Shown: one piece after another, positions 20,701-30,055 of the stretch
How positions within the stretch are numbered: position 1 is the stretch's first letter
Layout: the number at the start of each line of letters is the position of its first letter
Translations under genes and position numbers: made by a program
The notes under the pieces: generated by a model
Told to the model about the DNA's origin: nothing
What the model saw: only the letters and a program-made list of their open reading frames with translations
Database searches by the model: none
Source of the DNA: Apostichopus parvimensis
Taxonomy: Eukaryota > Echinodermata > Holothuroidea > Aspidochirotida > Stichopodidae
Direction: 5' to 3'
NCBI GenBank assembly: GCA_000934455.1
Contig: KN886675.1
Coordinates: 9,638 to 39,692, forward strand
Length of the DNA: 30,055 nt

Positions 20701-21595
20701 CTTAACCTGAATAATACTTTATTTGAAGAGCCTGAAATTCGGAGCCTCTAAAACTGCTACTGAAAATTTGAACACTATAAATGATCCCCTGTGTACAGAA
20801 TCATGATCATCAACTAACTGTAAAAGTTGTTAATTTACACTAACTGTGAAGAAAACCAAAACCGTGTCCAGTTACCAGTGTCTGGAGGCTTATCTTCCTC
20901 TTGATGTACTGTACATGACATTTACTTTGTCCTGAAATGCCTGGAGAATGAGGCCAAAATTCTTGCCAAAAAAATGTATATATAATTATATAGCTTAATA
21001 ATTTTTTTTTTGTCACAATCACTTTTCAACCTGGTCAAAATGATTCAGACAACCTTTGAGCATCAAGGCCCGGATAATTCTGGATATTATCAAAAGTCTC
21101 TCTCCTCCAAGACACATTATTTGACATTATCTTAGAGATGAATGTCCCCTGAATCATTAAAATACCCCTGTGAGCCTCATTGCACCTACAGGCATCAAGG
21201 GACAATTATAGAGAGTTCAGAAAAAAATATCCATGCTCGGTGATGAAGAATGATGACAGGCGAAGAGAAAACAGATGGCGCTGCGAATGTGTAATCGCCA
21301 AAAGAGAGTCCAGATGACAAGAAGGCAAATTGAACTAAACTCCTGTTTCTATAAATCTAGCCTATATATATGTTTTGTCTTCAAATGAATTAAAAGCTGG
21401 CCCCCATCTCCTTGAAAGAGTTTAACTTGCTGATTCTTTTCAGCAATTTCAGGGTTATCAATTCTTTTTCAAGCTGCTTCCACATTTCAAGACATTCTCA
21501 GGGTTGGATGGAGTACAGATGATGGGTTTAGAAGGTTGGGGGGGGGGGATAAACCTGAGTTAGTCTGTTACTTTTAATGTTTCACCATGCAAGGT
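17701..21595. other. intron or intergenic DNA, no gene recognised
   Basis: Nearly 3.9 kb of AT-rich sequence. Visible details are poly-T runs at about 19196-19211 and 19498-19507, the hairpin at 19222-19246, a 14-bp palindrome ACATGCATGCATGT at 19879-19892, and a G-rich stretch GGGGAGGGGGAGGGGG at 20473-20488. Open frames at 20148-20673 overlap in several frames and look like chance. Confidence 0.6.
19222..19246. repeat. perfect 9-bp stem hairpin beside poly T
   Basis: ACAAGGAAC, loop TACAGCT, GTTCCTTGT. It lies 12 bases after a run of about 16 T. Origin unknown. Confidence 0.6.
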
Positions 21596-21852
21596 TAATG
21601 CTCTGAAGGTATTTGAGAGAAAGAGATAGAATGCAAATCTGATCATGTTGTGTACTTGACCATTTGTGATTTTTTTTCTATCATATTTAGAAAAAAGTAA
21701 TTACTCTTATACTGCCACTAATTAATTAATTAATTAATGCACTGGAGGTAATTGAGAGGAAGAGATAGAATGCAAATCTGATCATGTGTACTTGACCATT
21801 TGTGATTTTTCTATCATATTTAGTAAAAAATAATCACCCTCATACTGCCACC
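21596..21852. repeat. tandem duplication, unit about 125 bp, period 139 bp
   Basis: TGAAGGTATTTGAGAG, AGATAGAATGCAAATCTGAT and CTTGACCATTTGTGATTTT through ATACTGCCAC occur at 21596-21720 and again at 21735-21852. The units are separated by an (ATTA)n stretch. The second unit has short deletions in T-runs. Confidence 0.9.
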
Positions 21853-22137
21853 TCCAATGGTTTCTGTTAACTGCTATATCCTGTATGTACTAACATAAAT
21901 TGATTCTTCTCATAATGTGAGATGTTCAAATTCAACATAATGTTCACAATTTCTCACTTTTTGTAATAAATTCTTGAAGTCTCATTATTGGCTAGATACA
22001 TACACGTCTGCATAACTGCCCCCACCCACTGGTTTTGCACTATCATCTGTATTTAATATATGAGTTTGCCTTGGTGCATTCTCTGGTTTTCAAATATAAT
22101 AAAAGCAATTTGACTTCTTTTAAAAAAAATAATATAT

Positions 22138-22780
22138 GCTCTTGAAAGCTCTTCTAGGGTTGAAACAATAGGGTCACAATACGGTCACATATTCTCTAGC
22201 AAGAAACTGCCACTGAGGAATTTCCCTAATATGTACTCCCTAAGAGAGCAAACAAAGATACCAGCAGAATATATTTTACATCTTGGAAGTGTAAATATTA
22301 TAAAAAGAAAAACAAAACATCAGATCCTGTGAGTAATATATGTTCTGTGCATTAAAGATTTTATTGGTCCTATATATACTGACATCTAAATACTGCAGTA
22401 CATATATCTTTTACTGCACTTAACATATTGCTTTTCAGCTGTTATTACTTTTTTCAGCTCTTGAAAGCTCTTCTAAGGTTGAAACAATAGGGTCACAATA
22501 CGGACACATATTCTCTAACAAGAAACTGCCACTGAGGAATTTCCCTAATATGTACTCCCTAAGATAGCAAACAAAGATTCTTAATACCAGCAGAATATAT
22601 TTTACATTTTGGAACTTGTGTAAATATTAAAAAAGAAAAACAAAACATCAGACCCTGTGAGTAATATATGTTCTGTGCATTAAAGATTTTATTGGTCCTA
22701 TACTGACATCTAAATACTGCAGTACATATATCCTTTACTGCACGTAACATATTGCTTTTCAATTGTAATTACTTTTTCAG
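22138..22780. repeat. tandem duplication, period 319 bp
   Basis: GCTCTTGAAAGCTCTTCTA through ATTACTTTTTTCAG at 22138-22456 is repeated at 22457-22780 with roughly 95% identity by eye (for example CGGTCACAT versus CGGACACAT, and TCTTAATACC inserted in unit 2). Unit 2 runs straight into a retroposon-like tail at 22781. Confidence 0.92.
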
Positions 22781-22850
22781 CGCATTGAGATGTTTAAAGA
22801 TTTATGCACTATATATGAACTGTATTATATTACTGTTATTATTATTATTC
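22781..22850 (+). repeat. retroposon 3' tail
   Basis: CGCATTGAGATGTTTAAAGA, then TTATGCACTATATATGAAC and a TTATTATTATT run. This resembles the GCGC-TTTGAG ... GCGCTATATAA ... (TTA)n ends of L2-like LINEs and dependent SINEs. Confidence 0.5.
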
Positions 22851-23655
22851 CACGTACTATATAATTCATTTTAACCTAATTTCCATGAATAGAGGGTAAA
22901 TGACTTGTTATCATGTCTGGTGACACGCACTTCTGCATATCAAAACAGGTCGGCTGCATGCATGGTGGCGAAATTAACAATCTAATTCTGGGACACAAGA
23001 CTCATTAAAACGTAATTAATCCGATTAATGATGATGTACTGTATGTACAGTCAGGCAATGTTATTCACATCCACACAAAACCAAAACTTTATAGCACTCA
23101 TGCTAACCTCGTGTGTGGTGATTATTATTATTATTATTATTAATTATTATTATTATTATTGTTAAAGTAACTCTTGTGTACTACGGCATGTAGCAAAAGG
23201 GAGAGTGGGTTGGGAGGTCTTAACCCCACACACCCCTCCCCCACCCCTTTCAAACTTGGCAAAAGAAAAATCTAACAGTTGGAATGGATTGTGCAGGTAT
23301 AATTTTCAACTGTTGCAAGTTCTGTCAAACTTATTGTGACAAAGAAAGGAGGAAAAAGTTACATCATTCTGGGTTCAAATATTAACTTGTAACTTAATTC
23401 TGATATCATTAAAGTTATGTAAATTAACTAAATTTGTTATGTTTTTTCTTCTTTTATGAACATGAATATCAATTCACAAGAGGAGGAATTCAGTTGATAT
23501 AAAATCTTCATTTTTGTAAATTTAGCTACATGAAAGAAGATGGGAGTTCTATCCTTCTAAAATCCCTCAAGTGGAATTCAATGACCTACAACCCCCTCCC
23601 CCACCCCTTCCCCCAATCACTATCCTTCAGCTACTGCCCTACTTGAACTATCCAG
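22851..23655. other. intergenic or intronic DNA with microsatellite
   Basis: Holds an (ATT)n microsatellite at 23121-23160 and C-rich tracts at 23224-23249 and 23589-23615. No gene recognised. Confidence 0.6.
23121..23160. repeat. (ATT)n microsatellite
   Basis: About 13 ATT units interrupted once by a 2-base unit (TTAATTA). Confidence 0.95.
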
Positions 23656-24174
23656 TATTATAGTGTGATCACCTTTGACTTAAACACACAAAACTGTTCC
23701 ATATAGACCAGGGGTGGGCAACCTTTTTAATGAATGGGCCAGATATAAGGAGTGAAAAATTTACTGGGCCACACCTAACCAAACGACCTGCTGTTGATTT
23801 CAAACCTTTGATTCCAATAGGTGTGCACTTAATCTGTAATTCACAAAACATACTGGCAATACAGTAACAGTTGATAATTAATAGGGATAATAGGCCTACC
23901 GACAGCATCATTAGTGCTGATAAATTCTAAGCAGGTAGCTAATTTTTTTGTGATGATGTAAAATAGCTTGATTTTTTTCTTTTTCTTGAGACATCTCACA
24001 GCCCGCCAAAAAAATCACTTGCCGGCTGCATGTGGCCAGCGGGCCGTAGGTTGCCCACCCCAGATCTAGAATAAACTTTTAAATATCTTTCACAGGTATT
24101 ATAGTGTGTTCACCTTTAACTTAAACACACAAAACAGTTCCATCTAGACTAAACTTTAAAATACCTTTCACAGG
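23656..24174. repeat. tandem pair of 78-bp units, first split by a hAT MITE
   Basis: TATTATAGTGTGATCACCTT through AACTGTTCC (23656-23700), continued after the MITE as ATAAACTTTTAAATATC to CACAGG (24072-24096), is unit 1. Unit 2 (24097-24174) is the same sequence uninterrupted. Confidence 0.9.
23709..24063. mobile_element. hAT MITE (Charlie-like ends), 355 bp
   Basis: The left end is CAGGGGTGGGCAACCT. The reverse complement of the right end is CTGGGGTGGGCAACCT, so 15 of 16 bases match. The flanks are ATATAGAC (23701-23708) and ATCTAGAA (24064-24071), an 8-bp duplication with two changes; the empty site in unit 2 reads ATCTAGAC, the expected ancestral form. The CAGGGGT-GGCAA terminus is typical of Charlie-type hATs. 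The body (GGGCCACACC, GCGGGCCGTAGG) is non-coding. Confidence 0.92.
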
Positions 24175-25321
24175 AAACGCTTTCAAGGTAAAACTCATCC
24201 CTTTAGCATTATATATCTATAGACACTGGCTGGCTATTTTAACAGCATTTCTAAACCACAAAACTCATCACAAAGCAAAACAATTTTATTTCCTCCTTTG
24301 ATCATTTCCTGAAAATCCACAAATCATCCTAATGTTTTGAAACTTAAACATTTGCAAGGTCAGTTGGCTGTTTGGAGTACTTTCTCTTTGTAAAGGGAAT
24401 AAACATTTCATGGATTACTGGTACAACTTTTGATAAAAATTATTTCAAATCAGATCAATATAGCAATTCAGGGTTAATTTGACCTCATTTAACTTAAAAT
24501 CAAAACAAGAAAAAACTGAAGACTGTTGCAAAACGACAGCCAAAAATAAAAATGAAATGCATAGCGAAAGGCTTACAGTAAGCATTAATTACAACTTCGG
24601 TTAACATGGGACAAGTTTCTGAATCATGATCATGATGATGACACAGACAAAATTGCAAAACAAGCTGGATTGGTCTGAATTATTAAGGGATATTTAGAGT
24701 AGCAGACACCGAGGACAGGGAAAATATTCCATGGATGGTGCTCAGCTTTAAAAATCCCCCTCCCTTCCCCCTCCCCGGCACCTCACTTCACCCCCTCTTG
24801 CCCTCCCCGAGCTCCTTCACGGCTCAAGTCAAAGAAGATACAAACCCAGCCATCATCTTTTAATACAGTAGTTGATATGACAGAGATCTTTATGATGGAC
24901 ACTCCCAAACAGCTACAGTACAAACAAGATTGTTCCCTTTGGAAGATATCCTCTAGTTTTAAAGGACCGTCTGGGGATCTGTCATTTTGTAAATCTGCCA
25001 TATCTATGTCATAGTGTCCACTCGTAGTGTCCGCTAGGATCTGAAAACATGTTACTACTTGCTCTTTTGTTTTTCCTATCACATTTTTTGGCAGACAACA
25101 TTCATAGTTTTGACCCTGAAACCAATGCCAACATTAGAACATGATGCAACAAAAAAATGTTTAGATTCATCCTTTGCAAAACCCATTTCCTTGAGGAAAA
25201 AAAATTGATGAAAACGTGACTCGATGATGTCATGTTTTAGACTTGATCAAGTCTTCTGCCTTTCATGTGAAGAAACATGAAATCTTTGATATCTCCCAAA
25301 TGTACATGTATGTAGTTTAGA
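24175..25321. other. intronic or intergenic DNA, no confident gene
   Basis: AT-rich, with a C-rich tract at 24758-24800. A minus-strand open frame at 24783-25082 follows a TGTTTTCAG that could be an acceptor at about 25041, but it resembles no protein I know and its possible donor phase does not fit the exon at 9991-10149. Confidence 0.5.
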
Positions 25322-25405
25322 TCCTCTTGCAAGCAGGAACTCGCGAAGAAGCTTCATTGGCTTATCAAAGCCGCAAGCTGAACAAAGTCAGTCTCTTAGA
25401 TTCAA
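25322..25405 (-). mobile_element. SINE 3' fragment, reverse orientation
   Basis: The reverse complement reads TAAGAGACTGACTTTGTTCA, GCTTGCGGCTTTGATAAGCC, and ends GAGTTCCTGCTTGCAAGAGG. This is the 3' third of the SINE at 9742-9965 (about 85% identity by eye). The tRNA head is absent, as in a 5'-truncated copy. Confidence 0.85.
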
Positions 25406-26087
25406 ATGGAATCAGAAATTTTCTTAGTTGGTTAGAAGTTATATGAAAACCGTTATCATCTTCATGATAATGACAATAATGATGTTTTGATTAAAGTGTT
25501 TCCTTTAACAGCCTCATATGATATTAAAGCACTAATTCTCAAATAATTTCAGAACTTTAATTGCACAACATTGGGAGGGAATCGTAAGGGGAAAAAAATG
25601 TACTTATCGGAGAATTTCACAGCACGTACCGACTAGACACTGGATGATTGCATGAAAGAGAAAGTCAAGTAGGCAAGTAGCAATTATTGTTAACCCCGAT
25701 TTCCATGTTCTGATCGAGCAAGATTAAGTTACAAATATGACTTTGTTTTTGTTTCGCAGCAAAGTTTTGCCGTTGCCAGGAAGAGAGTTCCGAAGCAAAA
25801 GTCTGGATCTTGCATCATGTATGTTCATTCTTTATTCTTCTCAGCAAAATTTGTAAACTTTAAGGTTCAATCTTAGCAGTCCAACGAACCAATTACATCC
25901 TTCGAATCACTTCCATCAGCTTGCTTTTATCTGAACTTTTCATCTAGTAATAATATACTTTTACTTCCAATCATAATACAACATACCGCTACTGCACTGT
26001 GTACATAGCGCAACATACAGTAGTTGTAGTCTGTTTGGGACTATGTGTATATGATAAAACTTACTGGTTTATATATTTACGAGTGAC
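25406..26087. other. intergenic or intronic DNA, nothing recognised
   Basis: AT-rich sequence without repeats or coding stretches that I can name. Confidence 0.6.
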
Positions 26088-26600
26088 GAGCTTACCTGTC
26101 TCCTCACAACCTTAGCACCTCATTCTACCGTGTCTAGTATGCCCTGGTAATCTTTTAACACTGTGCATCCTCAGCGACCGGCTCCCCAGGTCGTTGCCCT
26201 TCCATCTCATTCTACCCTCCAGTGTTAACACATACGTTTTCGTAGTGTATGTGTATGTTTACTGTATACACGTGTATAGAAGACAGTGAGCAGAGCTTTC
26301 CCTGGTATAGTAGTACTAACAGAACTTTTCCCACTTTATCAACACTGGTCAGATAATTAAAGGATGACTTTTACAGAAGGCAGAATTTTAGTCTTGATAC
26401 AGTTCCGCACGGAAAACGAACAGAGGAAAACCGGACGAAAAACGCTCGATGTAGACACTTTGAATGGTAGAATGAGAAGGAAGAGCATTGACCAGGAGGG
26501 TCCGGTCATAGAGGGTGTGCAGTGTTGAAAATGTTACCAGTTCATTCTCGACATGGTAGAACAAGGGGTGCTAAGGTCATGGGGGGACAGGTAAGCGAGG
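26088..26600. repeat. inverted-repeat element with ~140-bp arms
   Basis: Left arm 26088-26225 (GAGCTTACCTGTCTCCTCAC to TCTCATTCTACCCTCC). The right arm 26455-26600 is its reverse complement with roughly 75-80% identity (TAGAATGAGAAGGAAGAGC to ACAGGTAAGCGAGG). About 230 bp of unrelated sequence lies between. A third, single arm is at 7661-7812. This fits a foldback-type or long-TIR MITE, or two solo copies inserted head to head. No target duplication is clear. Confidence 0.7.
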
Positions 26601-29600
26601 AGCATAGTAAACTCTTAATGTTTAGTGTGATTTGATTATACTGCAGCTCAGTTTCAGTAACAAAAAAAACATATTTGGGAGCTTCCTGAACGCAATTAGT
26701 TTCCACAGATATCTACTTTCCTTTCATGATCTTGGATTGTGGTTGAAATGTGATTCAATGTGAAACCTTCTTTTGACAAAGTGCTTTGTTACCAGAATAT
26801 TTATTTCATACTTTCATTGTTTTTTTCCTTTCTTCTTCTTATTTCTTCTTCTTCTCAAAGTTCTCTAATATTTACGGAACAGTATGTCTTAACAGCAGCA
26901 CTGTCCCATTCAGCAATGATCATAACTTCAAAGACAAACTTTGCTAGATGTGGAAAATTTGCTAAAATGTAGTCCGACCAAACAACAATTGGAGACTTCC
27001 TTCTTTAATACAAAGCTGCAATTGAGGTGTTCAAGTAGTAACTATAAGAAGAATTTTTCTTTCAAACTGGCGAGTAGGGGGTATGATCCTTCCTTAGTTT
27101 CACTGACAGGCCTAATTTCGGTCAAACACTTGTAGTCTTCACCAGGCTCTTATCTTGGCAGTAAGCATTCTTTATCCAAAGTATCATACATAGTTTATCC
27201 ATGAAATTTCTGGGATGCATATTCCACATGTAATTGGCAGATAGGATCACTACAGTTATTTAGGATTCCCTTTGTCAGTGTTAGACACTATACATTATCT
27301 TTCTGCGGGTGTTATCTATTTGAAAAGCCTTGCAATGTCAGACCAAACTGTGAAGAGGATTTTTGACAGAATGCTTGGATCAGTGAGTCACACTCTTAAC
27401 TAGAGAAGAATACACTACCTGGCACAAGCCAGTTGAGTTTCCTTATCAAGGAGGGTTTTATGGATGGATGGGTGCCTTTCCTTGACTCAAGATTACAAAC
27501 CTGGCACTGAAAGGGATGACTAGGCAGGCTCCTTAATCTTTTCAACTAATTCCTAACATTCTTTTCTGCCTTAGATTCAGGGAATTTTGCCAACCAACTA
27601 GCTTGGAATGGAATGTGACAATTACGGTACAGTAACGACTATTGTAACAATCAGCCGATCAGAAAGGTCTCTTCAAGTTTTAAAAGATGCTACATGAAAG
27701 TTAATGGAACATGCAGGCCAACAAACTGTAAGATTACCACATGCAGACGGTAATTTGGTCCATATACAAGTTTCTTGAAATTTCTCTGGACAGCTCATAA
27801 AGACCTTGCCATAATAGGATTAACATGAAATTCCCTGTCCAGTTCTGTTGTCTGAGGATTGCAGTGCTAAGAATTGACTCAATCTGATTAATTCTCATGT
27901 TCACGGCTTCCCGTCCTGAATGACTTTTCTAAATATCAGTTTTAACATTTACTGAAATGTGGATCATAAAACACTCTCCTCCCTTCTCATCATCCTTCCC
28001 CCCCCCCCGGGCCCCCTTCCACCTTCTTGATTCTTGACTCACAATCTATCAATTGTGCACAGTTAAGTTCTCCTCGACACGTTCAGATTCGAGATGGGGA
28101 TTAGACTGAAGTTCAGTGCTGTTGGAAATCTATTTTTGGCTGTGGCTTCACCATGTATGTATGAAGGCATTGTCGTGAAGATGATTCTTGGGAACCTACT
28201 AAATCCTAACACCCAAGCCCCTCCCTCTGCTCCTCCCCCCGATGTCGTAGGGGGATCTGTTCAACGACGACGCTACCAACTCTTCTTCTTCTTCACTGAG
28301 CCTAGATACTTTATTTTATATTATAAATTGAATGCTTCTAAATATATCCAGAGAGAGGATCTTGTCCTCTCCTGCATTATAAACTTCATATTGCATTGTA
28401 ACAATAAACTGCATACATACATGTATGTAGTTGTACACACGTCTAGAAGTCTTCCATAAGGGCCTGCCTGCATGTGTACTTACTACTACTGTACACATGC
28501 ATGGACCTAGATCTACTGGAGACAATTAAGAACACCTGTGATGTCTTATCAAGTAAAAATTAACAACCAGAGCTAATTGCTTCCTTTGTTTTTAATAAAA
28601 GGGAAATGGCTCGACTATTTTCTATCTTAAGAATTGATGCGATTACATATACTCTATACTGTAGTGCAGTGTGTATATAGGGCATACGCATACAAGTCTA
28701 TTCCGTCTTGACAATTTGCATAAATGTAGCCATATGGTCAAATTATACCATATAGACAGATTATATTACAACTTAAATACAAAGTGTGTTCCAACGATGG
28801 TCAAATATATGTGTGCTTCATTACTACAGTCTTGCTTGTAACCTGCATAATTAGTCCACAGATGGTCACCCCTTACGTTCATCTGCATTTTCAGGAGGTT
28901 TGCCTTATAAATACCCACAGGTATCCTCAAACAATGGCCATAACCCCAAAGTGGGTGACAAAACCCTTTCCTTGGGTCACAAGATTTTTTTTTCAGGCGT
29001 CCGAATATCTATGTACAGAGATTTCTGGACTTGTCGACAGTGATTGATTAGGTTATTTAGTTGGTCGTCAATAATATAGTAAATCCTAACTAGCTTAAAA
29101 GTTCATGCATTCTTGAGCATCAATTCTGAGAGGTGGAGGTCTACCATGGTGGGTTGAGACTCATGTCCTCATGGAAGATCCTGTGTCAAATGGGCCGTAA
29201 AGTTGGCGAACCACTGCCTTACACTGAACTGTAGGGTCACATTATATATTCTGCAGTCAGTGTAAGTACTGTAACTTTACAGTGTATACATTATGTAATT
29301 TACACAAGAAATTGCAAGTAATATATGTTTTTTGACCAATTTCATTTCTCACCAAATTTATACAGCCATGGTTTAAATTTAAAAGAGCTTGGAACCTGTT
29401 ATCTCTTTACTGCCATATATACACTGATGACCCCTGAGGTTAATTCCTCCATTCAAATAACATCAACTTGTGTTTGAGCATTGTTTATTGCAGACCAAAC
29501 CACAAAAAAGATTGAAACCTGTTTTTTTCTTTTTTTTCCAACTTTTATGGAGGTGACAGTAGTGTACTGTCGCTAGTCTAATTTATATCACCAAGTGACT

Positions 29601-29727
29601 TCAAAATAATCTGAGGCAATTTTATATGTAAATAGTTTTGTATATAAAAAAATAGAAAACCCCCTACAAAGACCATAATGAGATATTTACAATGGCAGTC
29701 CTTGGCAGCTAATGAGCCATAGTTATG
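26601..29727. other. intergenic or intronic DNA, no confident gene
   Basis: About 3.1 kb with TTC-rich tracts near 26830-26855, a C homopolymer at about 27998-28008 followed by GGGCCCCC, and short open frames (28094-28459 plus, 28784-29047 plus) lacking splice context or recognisable similarity. Confidence 0.55.
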
Positions 29728-29988
29728 TGAAACCTTTGTACATCTGCTAAAATAATGAGGTATTGGAAGAACACTGGTATGGTTGGTAAAACTACATTGT
29801 ATACTGATAAATGCAGTTGTACTGATAAAATGGAACAAGAAACTAAAGAAGATTTTGATGTTTTCAAAAAAGTCAAATATAGAAGGATACCCATTAAATC
29901 TTCTAATGGTGAAGTGCAGCTTTGGCAATTAAAACAGGCTATGGATATCCTTGCCTATGATGCCCCCAAATATAAAATGTTTGTGTGA
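29728..29988 (+). CDS. unplaced coding-like ORF, possible terminal exon or pseudogene fragment
   Basis: From a stop at 29728 to TGA at 29986-29988 one plus frame is open. It reads NTGMVGKTTLYTDKCSCTDK, then EDFDVFKKVKYRRIPIKSSN, and ends WQLKQAMDILAYDAPKYKMFV minus its first few residues. The amino-acid mix is protein-like, and the frame ends just before a C/G-rich repeat-like stretch (GGGGGATGGCCATG, and C runs to the window end). I recognise no domain. It could be a retropseudogene piece, a transposon protein end, or chance. Confidence 0.25.
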
Positions 29989-29998
29989 AAATCATTTC

Positions 29999-30055
29999 TG
30001 TGACAATTATTGGGGGATGGCCATGTCCCGCTAGCCCCCATATCACCCCCCCCCC
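29999..30055. repeat. C/G-rich, possibly MITE-derived edge sequence
   Basis: ATTATTGGGGGATGGCC followed by CGCTAGCCCCCAT and a terminal run of C. The GGGGG ... CCCCC arrangement resembles the subterminal parts of the hAT MITEs in this window, but the window ends before any terminus can be seen. Confidence 0.25.

Noticed and set aside
24783..25082. Minus-strand open frame with a possible acceptor at about 25041
   Set aside because: No convincing donor with the one-base phase required by exon 9991-10149, the frame runs into a C-rich tract, and the peptide (ILADTTSGHYDIDMADLQND and onward) matches no part of ABTB2/BTBD11 that I know.
28094..28459. 121-codon plus-strand ORF and a minus-strand EEEEELVASSLNRSPYD frame in the same region
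   Set aside because: Low-complexity TTC/GAA tract and proline-rich C-run drive the open frames; no paired splice sites.

Overview
The window is AT-rich, intron-dense animal DNA full of transposons, microsatellites and long C/G homopolymer runs, and it contains one 50-base assembly gap (12318-12367). The style of its repeats (tRNA-derived SINEs, hAT MITEs, retroposon tails ending in TTATTATTA, abundant TACTGTA words) suggests a marine invertebrate deuterostome, most likely an echinoderm and perhaps a sea cucumber. That assignment is inference from general appearance, not a proven species call.

The only host gene I can support lies on the minus strand. Three exons (9991-10149, 5195-5390, 326-478) have consensus splice sites and join in perfect phase. 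Together they encode about 169 residues of the region just before the ankyrin repeats of an ABTB2/BTBD11 (ABTB3)-type ankyrin-BTB protein. The downstream ankyrin and BTB exons lie to the left of the window. The N-terminal exons are probably to the right of it, or in a very long intron, because I found none between 10150 and 30055.

Left part (1-10150): introns of that gene. They hold a degenerate minisatellite broken up by two nested hAT elements with target-site duplications, a TTAA-flanked MITE in two copies, a 12-bp perfect hairpin, G-rich tracts (on the transcript strand) near every exon, and a tRNA-derived SINE.

Middle part (11200-16010): a ~1.02 kb segment is present twice around the assembly gap. 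The second copy is split by a 2,620-bp DNA transposon with 13-bp terminal inverted repeats, eight same-direction copies of the 15-mer GGTTACTCACGTTAC clustered near its two ends, and a minus-strand transposase pseudogene whose catalytic core has been deleted. The first copy is the element-free version of the same site. This is the most interesting locus in the window.

Right part (16010-30055): no confident exon. It holds tandem duplications (21.6 kb, 22.1-22.8 kb, 23.65-24.17 kb), a Charlie-like hAT MITE sitting in one of two tandem units so that the other unit preserves its empty site, a SINE 3' fragment, an inverted-repeat element at 26.1-26.6 kb, and one weak unplaced ORF near the right edge.
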